Both the position numbers and the translations under genes were made by a program. Of a stretch of DNA of 64,000 nucleotides, positions 33,443 to 46,300 are shown piece after piece (the first letter of the stretch is position 1; each line of letters opens with the position of its first letter). The stretch lies in NCBI GenBank assembly GCA_029204225.1, contig CM055102.1, forward strand, positions 12,133,939 to 12,197,938, written 5' to 3'. Source of the DNA: Diphasiastrum complanatum (Eukaryota; Streptophyta; Lycopodiopsida; Lycopodiales; Lycopodiaceae). The notes under the pieces are model-generated. The model worked only from the letters and a program-made list of their open reading frames with translations, did no database searches and was not told where the DNA came from.

Positions 33443-36400
33443 TTGCACGGAGCAAACCATTTCTGACTAACCATTCAAATTTCACAGAGCTAACCATTTG
33501 TAAACAACCATGATAAATTAGCCATGACACAAATAGACTGTAAAAAAATATATACATCTCATCTGATGCCACTGTACATGATGCTAAAAGTCTGTGCTAA
33601 AAAAATCATCCCTCTGCGTGCCAGATGCATCTGCAGGGGTGTCAAATACAAAGTCTGGCTGGGAGTCTGGAGGCATCTGGGACTCCTCTAAGTCTGGGCC
33701 AACGCCTGCCAAGAGACGACTAGAAAAATCATCAGTGCGTCCCCTCTTGGCTGGCCTGCCTCTGGGTCTGCCGCAAGGAACCCTCTGTGGTACACTCCTG
33801 CCTGGGGGTCTCCCTCTGCCACGGGGGGGTCTCTGGGAAGAACTGCCTGCCTATGATGCTCTGAGTCGTCTCTGCGCTATCTGTCTCTGGGCAGCAGCCT
33901 TTGTCTCCCTCGCAAACTCTGACCAGCCATCATCTGAAAGGGGGCGTGAAGCGGGAGTACTGGGTGGGGCACGTGGAGCATCCCCAGCAAGGTCGACCGT
34001 CTCATCTGAATCATATGTGGGCTCATCATCAGAGGAGGGCAATGGAATGTCAGCAGGGAGGGGGGTGGTCTCATCGGCACCGGCATCATCCTCTGGATCG
34101 CCCCACAGAGCACGCCGAGCGGCATCGTCTGGATCAACCTCTGGCTCTGGCTCATGATTGGCCGCTGCAACCAGGCACTCATCGGGATTGACCTGCACAA
34201 GTCAATCATTCGTGAGAATAGCCGAAGCAACCGTGAGGGCATTAAACTGAATGTCTTAAACCAATACGAAAGCAAAACGACAGAGCAACGAAATATACCT
34301 GCAGCAGTAGGGCGCGTGCGCCTCCTGCCCTCATGCTCTCCGTGATGCGTCGAACCACCCTGGTGTTGGTGTTGCAGTACACCAAGTCATTGCATCTCTC
34401 CGTCGTCAGACGGTTCCGCCTGTTCGTGTGAACAAGGCTGAACGCTGACCAGTTCCGCTCGCACACACAAGCGGAACAGTCCTGCATTGATTGGCAACAA
34501 CTCGAGTGAGTACCGCCTTGTAGAGAAAATGCGAAAACTGGTTGGATGAATGAGATTAAACAACATATCTGTGAAAGGACTCGGAGCGCGAGCGTGCTCC
34601 GGTCTGACTGCCCAACACCGTAGCTCTCCCACCATGATACAGGCAAGAGCCTGTTCTCTCGGACACGTGCAAGGTCCTCGCCGAACAGCCCCAGAGAGTG
34701 CCTGCAGTTGAGCAACGATATGCTTGAGTACACTTGAGTCCGTGCAGGGAAATTGAACGAACGACAGCGTACGATAGATCAAGAGTTTACCTGTAACTGA
34801 GCCTCTGCACCTCGAGCCTGCTGCGGATACCAGTGTCGCTGCTGAGGCGGCGGATGTATGCGAACCAATCCGCACGCAGCTCTGCATCGTCGTACTGCCT
34901 CTCGCTCTGAAACAGCGGAAGCAGTATGTGGGCCACACTATGAATGGGCTGGTGAAACTTATCCCAGCGTCGCTGCCACAAGCGCCTGATAGGCTCCAAC
35001 CTGTGGACCAAACCACGTGGAGGCAACAGTTACATACCATCGTGTTGCGGCAACAAGACGAAACAGATTGCGAAATGGAAGTAAGGATGGTGAGACGGAA
35101 AAGAGTTATACCTGGCAGGGTCCAGCTCAGAACGCTGGAGAGACTCGCCTATGCGGTCCATGAACTCGTAAATGAGGCCCATCGTGCACCCCTCGCGATC
35201 AACGAACCTCAAAACAGAGTAGATGGGGCGCATGACGTCCATCAGCTGTTGCATATCCACCCGAAAAGGCTCCATGAATAAGATGTCATGGAAGGCCAAG
35301 CCCGCCGGGGTCGTGGACAGGTCCATGGCGGTGAACTCTGCAGAAGTGGCCATGTGCCGCAATTCAACCTTGAGCTTGTGTAGCCGCTCAAGCATGATGA
35401 ACTGGTAGGCGAAGCGGGTGCGAGCGGGCTTCTTCAAGTCGAGCCTGCATTGACAAATGGAATGAGAGGCACACATGAAACGAGCAAAAAATAAAGAAGC
35501 ATCTTGAACGAGCCAAAAAATAAGTAGCAGCTTACCTGCTGAATGTGCGAAAAAGGGCTGTCAGGCGGCGCTTGCGTGTGACGAAGTCCACAACCGCAAG
35601 TGCCCTCATGAGAATCTCACTGACCCAAGGCAGGCGCCCGATGGAATGCAGGCGGAGGTCCAATGAGTGTGCGGCACATGGACTCCAGACAATGGAGGGG
35701 TAGTCTGCCATAAGAAGCTCCCCCATACTGCGGCAGTTGGACGCATTGTCCGTCACAGCCTTTCGCGATACGTTCACACGATCATTTCACAGCTTGGAAA
35801 CACATTGCAATCAATCGAAAACTACGCAAAACTATTGTATCAACATTAAGCAGTAAATGACCAAGCAACTAATGAAAGAAGATTATACCTGGACAACGCG
35901 CCTCTATCGCTGCGCGAATGATGCCGTAAATGTACTCGGCCAAATGCACTCTCCCTGCCTCGGAGGCGTCGATGGTGCGCAAGAACATGGAACCGTAACA
36001 ACTAGAAACAATCACGTTGATGAGTGGACGTCTGCGACGATCAGTCCACCCATCAGCCATGATGGAACAGCCGTATCTATCCCAAGCCTCATGCAGTGCG
36101 GCCAGTCTCTCTCTGATTGATGCAACCCGGTCCTGGAGCAAAGGGCCGCGTAGTGCGTCGGCTGTGGGTGGTGTGTAGCCGGGCCCGCAGACTGCAACTT
36201 TCGAGATAGCCTCTCGAAAGATGCGGGATGATGCCATGATAAAGGGGAGGTTCAGGTCATAGAACATCAGTGCTATGGTCCTGGTGGCCTCTCTGTGCTG
36301 CTGCTCTCTGAAAGATCCCGGCATGGACATCTATCTGGTGCCTCAGGATGTGGATGGCTGGGAGGATGTGGATGGACGATGCGGATCTGGAGGTGGTGGC

Positions 36401-36915
36401 ATAGGTGCAGGTGCAGGTGCGGAAGCGGAGGATGTGGACGGGCCGTGGAGATCTGACGGTGATCGCAGAGGCGTAGGTGCAGCAGTGGAGGCTGTGGATC
36501 CATGGGGAGTACCGACGGAGGGGGTACGGGTGGCTGTGGCGGAGGCGGAGGTGGAGGCGGAGGTGGAGGCGGTGGCGGAGCGGATGCAGCGGTGGTGGCG
36601 GATGCAGATGCGACGGTGGGGGCGGTGGCGCTGGGTGTACCAATGGCAGGGGCGGTGGCAATGGGTGCACCAGTGGAAATAAAGTCCGCGGCATCTGTGG
36701 ACGGCTCCTCAGAATATGTCTCGAGAATGCGAGCCCTTTCCGCAGCGGGGATGATCCCGTAGTGTCCCCCCGTGGGTCGGACTCGCAACCCCCCCAGATG
36801 TGCTCGAACCTGAGAGGCGTTCCCTATGAACTGCTTTTGACAAAAAGGGCAACGCCACTTTTTGTCGGGCATCACCTCCACCTCATCCCAAATGGGACGA
36901 GCAGCCATCTCTCTC

Positions 36916-36958
<43 letters not shown>

Positions 36959-37272
36959 GAGCTACTAATATCTCTCTCCCACCCTAAACCCTAAACCCTA
37001 AACCCAAGCACCCTAAAACCTAAATCCTAAACTCACACACACACACACACCATGTCTCGTACACGCGTGCACACACACAAATCCTCTCCCTCTCCGTCCC
37101 TCACACTCTTTGTCTCTTCCTCTCTCTCTCTCTCACACACAAATCACCATACACACACATCTATATGCACACAAATCAACAATATCCACACACACACACA
37201 AATTATCAAACACACAATTTTCACACACACACACACACAACTCATCACACACACACACAAACCCAATAGCAC

Positions 37273-37323
<51 letters not shown>

Positions 37324-40300
37324 CTCCCTCACTCGCTCTCTCTCTCCCTCTCCCGGCCTCTTTCTCTCCAGGTCTCGGGCGGAACAGTCCGTCAGAGGTC
37401 CCTTTGTTTGTTTGTTTTTTTTTTAGAAAAAACGCATCCGGGGCCCGGACGCGTCCAGCCAAAAAAATTTAAAAAAAGGCCGCGTCCGACCCCGCGTCCG
37501 GGGGTCGGACACGTCCGGGTCTGGGAGTCGGACGCAGACGCGGACGCGGACGCGGGCATTCCGGCCCGGACCGTCATGTCTGATATAAAATCTAATTTTC
37601 TGCATGTTAAGACCACAAAATGCTATCAGGCATGTGTGTAATGTGTATAAATTCATACCTCTGCTGCAACATTCGCAAGGTCCTTAATGGCCTCATCTGT
37701 AAAGATTAAGTCAATATTTTCAGTCTTCATAAGCAGCTGCTGCTGTTTTAGCATATTGGTCTCAGGTTCTGTAAGAATGCGATAGAGATCCTGGAGGATG
37801 ATAAGCAAAACCCCAATTCATCACGATATATGCAGGGTAGCAGAGGAGATCAGGACCAAACTTGTATGGCATTTGTGAACAATTGTAAAATAAATCATAC
37901 CTCACGCTTGAGGCCTTTTAATTCGACTCTAATTGGTAGCCGTCCTTGTAACTCAGCTAGCATATCACTTGGTTTACATGCATGAAATGCCCCGCTACAA
38001 ATAAATAGAATGTGGTCTGTGTTCACATTCCCATACCTTGTTGTGACAATACTGCAAAGGTTAAAGCAAAATCTTAGCAAAAGTTAGTATCAAGCAACTT
38101 GACAGAACTTGATCGATATGCACCCTTACGACAGCAATAACAACGACCGTGTATAAATTTACTAGCAATAATGTCAAAAGGATTTGGCAAGGAATTGGTC
38201 TATGAAGCTTAAGCTCAAGGCTGTCAATGCACCTCACCTGCCTTCAATTATTGGCAACAGGTCACGCTGCACTCCTTCAGAACTAGCATCTGCACCTCGC
38301 CTCATCTCAGCAGTAGTCACAATCTTGTCGATCTCATCAATAAAGACAATCCCATCTGATTCTGCTAGCTGCAGAATTCAATGCAAAACATCAATACACA
38401 CAGCATGCCAGATATCAAATCAATAATGGCTACAGAATTAGCCATTGTCTGTGGAGCAAAAAGAACACCTGTCACAAGGAGAAAATAACTAGAAAGGTCA
38501 CTATGCTACAAGCATCTGTGACGTGAAAGATATAACCTGTATTGCATCCTTTGTGATTTGATCTGATTGCAAGTACTTTTCCATTTCCATTTCTGTTAAC
38601 ATTGTTTTTGCCTCGCCAATGGTAGTTTCTCGTCTTTCAATTTTTGGAGATTTCAATACCTTTTCTATCTACATGAGGTGGCCACATGTCAGGAAAAATT
38701 CTCATACCTGCGGTATATTATCTACCTTCAAGTCTGAATTGAATAAGAGATTTGTCACCCACCAAAGTATGCAACTTTCGAGCCATCTTTGAATTAAGAA
38801 AACTCTAACCACAACTTACTCGATATATAAGATCATTTACAGGGAGGCCAGAGCCCATTATATCTACTGGGAGACGGATCCTTCCTTCAGGTACATCTAG
38901 CTGGATCTTCCGATTATCAAGAGCACCCTCTCGGTAAAGTTTTCTGAATGTGTCCAGGGAACTTGTCTCAGCAACATCACCCTGAAAATACAACAACGAA
39001 AAGAATTCAATCCATGAAAGTCAACACACGAATCACATGAAGACATATAACAAATTTGGATCCTACCTTAAATTTGGTTTCTAGAAAAGAATAAAAGAAA
39101 AAGCCCAGTAAGTACTCAATTTGATTCTTCACTGTGATTAGCTGTACCTCCGAAGGTGGTATCCCAACAAGAACATCCAATATCCGATTTTCCACACCAT
39201 GCTCAACTTCCTTTGCAATCTTTTTCCGCACCTAAAAAAGTAACAGGTTTCAAAGGAAATTATTATTGCAGTTCAAAGATCTTTCAAGGGTGAAAGGAAA
39301 AGGAAGCATGCAGGAAAACGATACAAAGCTCGCATCGAAAAAGATTCAAGTTGGAACAATAATTTGCATTAAACTTAGTCATCGCTAGCACAGCTTGCAA
39401 GTAGCTCTGACCTTGTTACGCTGCAACAAGATGGCATTGTCAACTAAATCCCTTATTATCTGATCGACATCACGGCCATGAAATCCCACCTCTGTAAATT
39501 TGGTAGCCTCCACCTAAAGAAAATTTCAAAGCCATTGTTGGAACTTGGCTGTTAGTACGACTTTCTTTCAGAAACACTAGTGGTACTTTCCATTCTGCCC
39601 AAATCAAAGAATAACTAAAACTTCAAGTTCTATTTCTGGAAGAACCAAAACATGTTTTAAAGCTAGTCAAAATCTCAATTTTATGACACTCAAAATTTCC
39701 CAAATCTCGCTTGAACATCGATAGATCAAGACTCAAGGTCAAAATTTTCACAACTACATAGCAAGAAAAAAATTCCACAAAATAAACACCTATGAAACAA
39801 AGTAAAGCACATGTAAGTGAAACTAAGACAAAAAACACTAGCCAGTCAGCATCACAATCACCATCAATATCCCCCAGTCAGTTATTCCACAAAAATTGAA
39901 TAATCCCCTTAAAAGGCTTCCCAATGCAGAATTTGTAGATTACTTAATTATTGACTAACATTACTTATAGCAAACACATTAGCTGGCCCAGTAGAGATCA
40001 TTGCATACATTAAGCCAATGACGTTTTGAAATGGATTTGATTGCTTACCTGCTTTTTCTCGTTTGTGTTAAGGACACATATCTATACAGCTTAACATTGA
40101 CCTTGAAAGGATTCGTTACAGGTTTGCATATATCCCTGACAAATTTTCAAAAATATTTGCATGGGAAATGACCAGATTGTTCATATGTCTTCTAAGAATT
40201 CCTAAGAGAATCATCACAACATCTGCTTCTTGAATTGCATATACAACTATGGCTAGTTTTCCCATCAAAGCTCAATTAAAAATGTCCCATGCTGCCTTAA

Positions 40301-43300
40301 AGGTCTTGGTATGGCTAACATATTTAGTCACATTATCCTTCAAATTGAGAATGCTATCTGCTAATCTTCATCTCCCACTTGCTCATCATCTCATCTGACC
40401 CTATTGTAGGTTTAAGTTCTGCCCCTTCCACAATTTCGAGAAGATCCTTCTCTAACGGATGCATCCTCATCTTGAACTTCCACAAATCAAAGCCATGACA
40501 GTGGATTTTTTTTAAGGTTGCCGTCATTGTGTGATGTTCACCGTTAACCCCAATGAGACAGATGAGACAGCAATGACCATCAAGGGACGCATTGTTTTTC
40601 AAAAAGTTTGCTAACTATACCAACAAGCCACAAGAACAGACCAGTTCATGTGTAATGAATGAGATAAGTACATAGTCTACTCTTCATATGGTCTGATAAC
40701 GGCACAGATTAGACTGTGAAATAGTGGCTTTCCAGTTAATTATAATGTGTAAACAGGTAAAACTTATCTGACGTCAAAGGTTTTTAAAGCTTTTTTGCAA
40801 AGATGCCATTAAACATGTCACTAAGAAGGCTTGAATATGTTTTGTAGGGCTTAGAGACCTCTGATCAAGTAAGCCTTTCAATATCATCATGGTTTGATCA
40901 AGTTTGATCTAGACCTACTCATTCCAGCTATCATGGTCATCATGGCAATCTTGTATCCAAGTGATAGATTGACATTGTATAACTACTCTTGGTTATATAG
41001 GATGCAATCATCATTGGTGATAAAGGATCTCATGCACATTGCGCTAGATGTTATGATTACAGAATGGTAATGAGAATCATCTTGGAAGGAAAAGCATCTC
41101 ACACAAGAGAGAGAAAGAAGCAAAGAATGTATTAATATAAGCATCATCAGGGCTGCTCGTTAATGCTATGCAACCGTTTTGCAATAAACTAGCAATTAAA
41201 CTTCCTTTAGCAAACTAACTTTCAGTTTGATGCTACTGTGGAAATATAAGATGGTATCCAATTGCACTGTCCTCATGATAAGACAGAATAAGACTTCAAC
41301 AATAATATGAACATAAATGTAGACTATAACCTTCACAAATGGAGCATATGCTAGTTTGGCAAGGCGCCGCGCAATCTCTGTCTTTCCGCATCCAGTGGGA
41401 CCAATCATCAATATATTTTTTGGTACTATCTCTCCCCTTAAAGAGGCTGGGATGCGGTGTCGTCGCCATCTATTTCCTGTACAAGAGTGGCTAATATCAA
41501 AAAGTTCTAGTTGATGTTTTCCAGAAAGTTCAAGTGCATAGAATTTCAAAAAACCCCTAAAGACTCAAAGCAACATAGTTATGGAAGCACATACCGAAAG
41601 GCTAAAAACAACATCAGCTAAACACCGTGATGCTGAGAACTGTCTTGACACAAAAATAAGTCCTTAATTTGACCCAATTGCATTGATTTCTTAGTGTGGC
41701 ATACAATTAATGTATGCAAGAGCATGCATGCAAGCAATCAAAATGGAATGCACCATCCTCTCTATTACACACAAAATAAGAAAGTCTGGCAACCATACAT
41801 GCTGACTCAACCCTCGCTTGGTACAAGAATAGGCACCATCAACAAGCACACTCCAAGATAACATAGTACAGTCACCTACACTCATGTAAGACAAGAGGCA
41901 GCAACAAGGCTGGTGAGCTCATACGCAAAGCGACTGCTACTGCACGTTTAGCCTCCGTTTGCCCAACTATGTAACGATCCAGTATTTCCACTACCTTTGC
42001 TGGTGTAAGGGCGTCCGCCGCCAAAACCTCCTCTGCAATGTGCTACTTTTGTCAGCCTCAACAGCCAACCCATCCATAAACCTTTTGAATAACTAGAGAG
42101 AACTTGGTCAGTTGGATTAGCCTCTCCAAAAAGATACAGTAAAAGAAATGCATCTCAATGTTTAACCTGGCAATTGTTCGGTAGCAGATGACATGTGAAC
42201 AGGATCTGATGACTCCACATCTACTCCTTCAGGCCATGCAGATCTGCACACATAATAGTGGTACAGACCTTAGAAGCCTGAAATGCACAACAAGTTTCTT
42301 AACTAGGATCATACAGTGCCTGTACATCAGCAGAATTTCACCAAGGTGAAATTTCACAATGTAATTGACCATTGCGGTAGTTTTTATGAGCACACACCAA
42401 GACTTCAGACAAAAAGGCCCCAAAATTCAAGAACATATAGACCTAAAGAACATACTTTTGAATGTTTTTGGCTTACCACAAGAATAAAATCAAAACTTTG
42501 AAATGACAATTGAGGTATCCTATTGCAAAACAACCAAATAGATCCAAATTCTCAGAGATTATCACAAAGTGTATATAATCCAGACGTATTGAATGTTGTC
42601 TGCTTTGAGTGGCCTGATTTGCAACAAGTACAAAATATGAAATCCACAATCGTTAGTAGCCCTCACTGTTACTACTTATCCTCTACTTACCTTACCCTAC
42701 CCTCTCCTCACAAGTTACTAACTCTAAGTTGTAACTAAATAAAGCTTTCTTCAAGCTCTCCTCACCTAAGTTCTAGTACACTCTGCTTCCCCTAAAGTAT
42801 AAACCCTAGACCTTCTTCCCTTCTCTCTATTCCCTTCTTTTCTGATGTCCCACCTTCATCATTGCCACCTAACCCTATCTGTCACGTACCAAATCCAAGC
42901 AAATAGCAATAACAATGGAATTTAAGCTAGAAGTAAGAGAAGTACAAAGCATTAATGATAGCATAACCACAAGAAGCATAAGACACTACGATTTTCATGA
43001 AATCACATTAAAATTGAATAGATATGGCATTACAAGGATTGAATAGAGCATGAATTCACGTGGATTGGGCACATGAGACCTAGCAAGTATCCCAAGGCTC
43101 ACATTCAAAAGAGAAAGAGGACATGGAGCTCCAGGTTCTCTCAATATGCAAATGAGCCAAAGGATCCCCAATGATGTCACTTGCCTATTTATAAACAAGG
43201 CCCCTAAGTTAACTAAACATAACTATCCTGAACGATTGTTAGCCCTTGTTAAGCCTTATTAAGTGTACTTCGGCACTTCTTGCCTTCTTATCCTTATTTA

Positions 43301-46300
43301 AGTCCTTTCAGGGGTCTAACGAGAGAACCACCTTATAGGAGTGCCACATAAATGTTAATGCTCAAGTCAAATGTTAGAACTTGTCTAAAATCTAGATGTT
43401 GGATGAATAGTGAATAATGACATTACCGGCTAGCTTTTAAAAAGTATTGTCTACATCTATCATCCATGACCCTACTCTCTACAATAATCTCCTAGCCCTC
43501 TTTGAAAGCTCTTATGCAGCCAAAGGCTCCCCTACTCATCATCACTATCATCCTCCTCCTCGTCATCCTCCTCTTCGTCATCATCATCACTATCATCCTC
43601 GTCATCCTTCGAAGTCTCCATCCCTTCTTTATCTCGAATAGGCTTCTGACCTTTGAGAGCAGAAAAGCTCAAACCCTTTCCTTGTTGTGTTAGGGACCCA
43701 ACTCCCTTGGGTCCCAAACCCAAACTTGAGACTGGACGATGATTGGGCCTGTAGACTTGACCGGTGACTCGTGAACCTGCATGGTTGCCACGTGTCATGA
43801 TCTAGGTGTGCACATGGCTTGGAGTCTCTCTCCTTGGAGGTATACAAGGGGAGGAGGACTCATTTGCCATCCATTCTATCTACCTAGGAGGAGGTGGATA
43901 GAGAGCGTGTGCACGGCCAGGATGTTTGCTAGCGTGAGGCAGGAGATTGCTGAGAGCCTAGGCGGTGGTATGGGACGCCGTCTAGGAGGGAGGTCGGATC
44001 CAGCTTGATACGGTCTCAGGCCACGGCACGGTGGGTGCACCAGGATTAGGTCCTACGGTGGGGTGGAACGTGAATCGTTCGGTCTCTTGTGGTTAACCGG
44101 CACCTAGAGGTTTGCAGTAAGTAGGGACTGTAACATGTTGCCTCCTGCATGATGCAGCTCCTTGAATGGTAGGTCTTGCATGTAAGGATTGGCAATGGTT
44201 ACAACTAACTGTTAGGTCCAAACTTTGAAAATTGATAGTTGAGCCCTAGATCTCATAGAAGTTTGAACTTAGAACATGGGACAAATTTGGGATTTGGAAG
44301 CGGGAATTAACAAGTATTCAATAACGCCTCCCAATGGAGTAACGCATACAATTGCATGTAATAGATATTTTTTTTTTCCCATATGAAGAGGAGGAACATA
44401 CTCTCCCCTACACAATTGGATAGTTCATGTTTGTGCATGCCAACCTACGTCTTCTAAAGAAGCTAAAGTGAACAAGAGTGCCCTTATAGATATTTGAGCT
44501 TTGACTTTGTGTACAGTGTGTACACTAAATAGTGTGTTGTGTTTACTAGATAGTAATGTCTAGTATGAAATTATGATGGAAGTCTACAAGTCAATCATGA
44601 TGACATCGGTGTAGCAAGGGTTCGCGATGTGCCACCAAGATCACAGGAGGAGGATGTGTACTATAGTGCTACATAAACAATATATAAATATTAAGTAAAG
44701 CACCTCCCCATTTTTTGGTTTCCTACTTAAATTTTTGGTTTTTGGGAATGCATCCCCATGCCTTGGGAATGGGTTCCCAATCACGTTCCCCAACTTCACA
44801 TTCCCAAATTAGAGCAATCTCAGAATGCATGGCATGTCGCATCCTTTTATTTCTTGATCAGCCCTAAACATCCAAACTCAAGGTTCTTGTTCTTGAACAC
44901 AAGAAGGTCATCCATGACTGCCACCTACATAACAACATCATAAAAGACCCAATCAGTGTAGGCATGCCATTGGTCCCTAAGCTTTGTGTAATGGAATTGG
45001 AAATCAGTCCTCCATGGTGGGTGAAGTATGCAAGCATAATAGCGTGCAAAGGGTGAGGGTAATGAAACTGCTGCCATTTGTTCTTTATTTATTGAAGCCT
45101 GAAAATTTCAAGAATCCAAATGAATATTCATGGTTGAAGATGGAAAATAAGAAACTAGAGAGAGATGACCAGCCATAAGAGGGGATGGATGTGCGAGTGT
45201 GAGTGTGGGTGTCACTATCTGACTGGCAAGGGGCTAGGCATTCATGCTTGGGAAGTTGGCATCTTAGGTGGCGCCAGGTGGTAGAGATAGGACTGAGGAC
45301 TAATGATTCAAGTTGCAAATTACCATAGCTTTCCAGACTAATGACAATGCAAGTGTGAATCAACTCCCGTCGCTTACCCATTGGCCATTTCTACTTTTAG
45401 TACATCAAAGTCAACTTGATTAGTCTTACAGGTAGGGGGGGCACTAGTTCTAGAATAGGACATGATTTTTCACTTAGAACTTTATTGAGGGCCTTTACCC
45501 AAAACAGAGAGCAACTATAGTAATCAGCTTTTTGCTTTTTGCTTTTTGCTTTTTGCTTTTTTCTTTTAGCTTTATGCTCTTAGCTTTTGCTAAGGACTAG
45601 AGAAATTATATTAGGAGGACTGGCGCACCACCTCCACTCATTCCGTTGTAGAGAGCTATGCTCATTCTTCAATTAATCTAAGTTCTCTTATGTTGATCTT
45701 GATTGGTGTGTGAGTGCCAATATGATTAGTTCCCTCCTATCTTGAATTTGAGCATCAAATTCCAATAGGTTTACCCACCCAAGCTTGCTTCCCTACCCAC
45801 AGGATGGGGTGGATGGTCAACAGATCGAAGGAAGCATAAATGCGTGAGTGGATAGATGCACATATGGATGGATGGATGATGAATGCTGCTATTTTTGTTA
45901 AGCAATCTAATATCACCCAAATAGCATCATTACTATCCTTGCAAATAAAAGGTTTGACCCCAAAAATAGTTGCCTAAGGAATACTTCAAGCGTTAGTGAA
46001 CCATTACTTGGACAGGGAAGAGATTGCAGGAATCCATCCCGTGCAAATTCAATGGCTGGGAGAATAACCAACCACTAAGACTGGGAGAAAAAATTCTTGA
46101 ACCGTGAAGATGAAAATAGGTTTCAAATTTAGGGATTAAGCATCAAGATCTCAAACGCACGTCGAGAAGTCGTTTTTCCGCAATGCAACGCGCTCAGAGA
46201 GGCTGGACCAGCTGTTAGATGACGCTGCCAACCCCATAGGAGGCCAACGACGGTGAGCTAAGATCCCCACACCTCGATCCAACTGCATCTTCTCACACCA

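Larger units (their letters stand above)
31094..37582 (-). mobile_element. hAT DNA transposon, 6489 bp, apparently full length
   Basis: Flanked by ATATAAAA on both sides (31086-31093 and 37583-37590), the 8-bp duplication expected of hAT elements. Both ends are GC-rich and crowded with GGACGCG / CGCGTCC heptamers (31098-31166 and 37440-37560), set in an AT-rich intron; such subterminal repeats are typical transposase-binding arrays. The terminal inverted repeats are poor (CTAAGG... against CAGACATG...), so the last few bases at each end are uncertain. It contains a multi-exon transposase read on the minus strand (36908 to about 33590), a repeat-rich 1.7-kb non-coding part (31.6-33.1 kb) and CA/CT-rich sequence upstream of the transposase. 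Confidence 0.85.
30837..37658 (-). other. HslU intron 11 (6.8 kb), host of the hAT transposon
   Basis: Bounded by a GTATGA donor after VAAE and an acceptor before [12 protein letters not shown]. Without the 6489-bp transposon and one target copy the intron would be about 325 bp, in line with the gene's smaller introns. Confidence 0.85.

Noticed and set aside
33594-34191. Long open frames on the + strand opposite the hAT transposase C-terminus
   Set aside because: They are antisense shadows of GC-rich transposase exons; the minus frame has the domain motifs and splice sites.
36275-36968. Gly/Arg-rich open frames on the + strand
   Set aside because: They mirror the proline-rich part of transposase exon 1 and have no independent support.
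42229-42423. Frame before HslU exon 2 as an alternative N-terminus
   Set aside because: The exon has a good acceptor at 42243/42244, and its phase fits the Arg-rich leader exon at 46161-46351; the longer frame is intron read-through.
43540-43610. ATC/CTC-rich tract as a CRISPR-like or structured array
   Set aside because: It is an imperfect trinucleotide microsatellite with no repeat-spacer pattern; none is expected in plant nuclear DNA.
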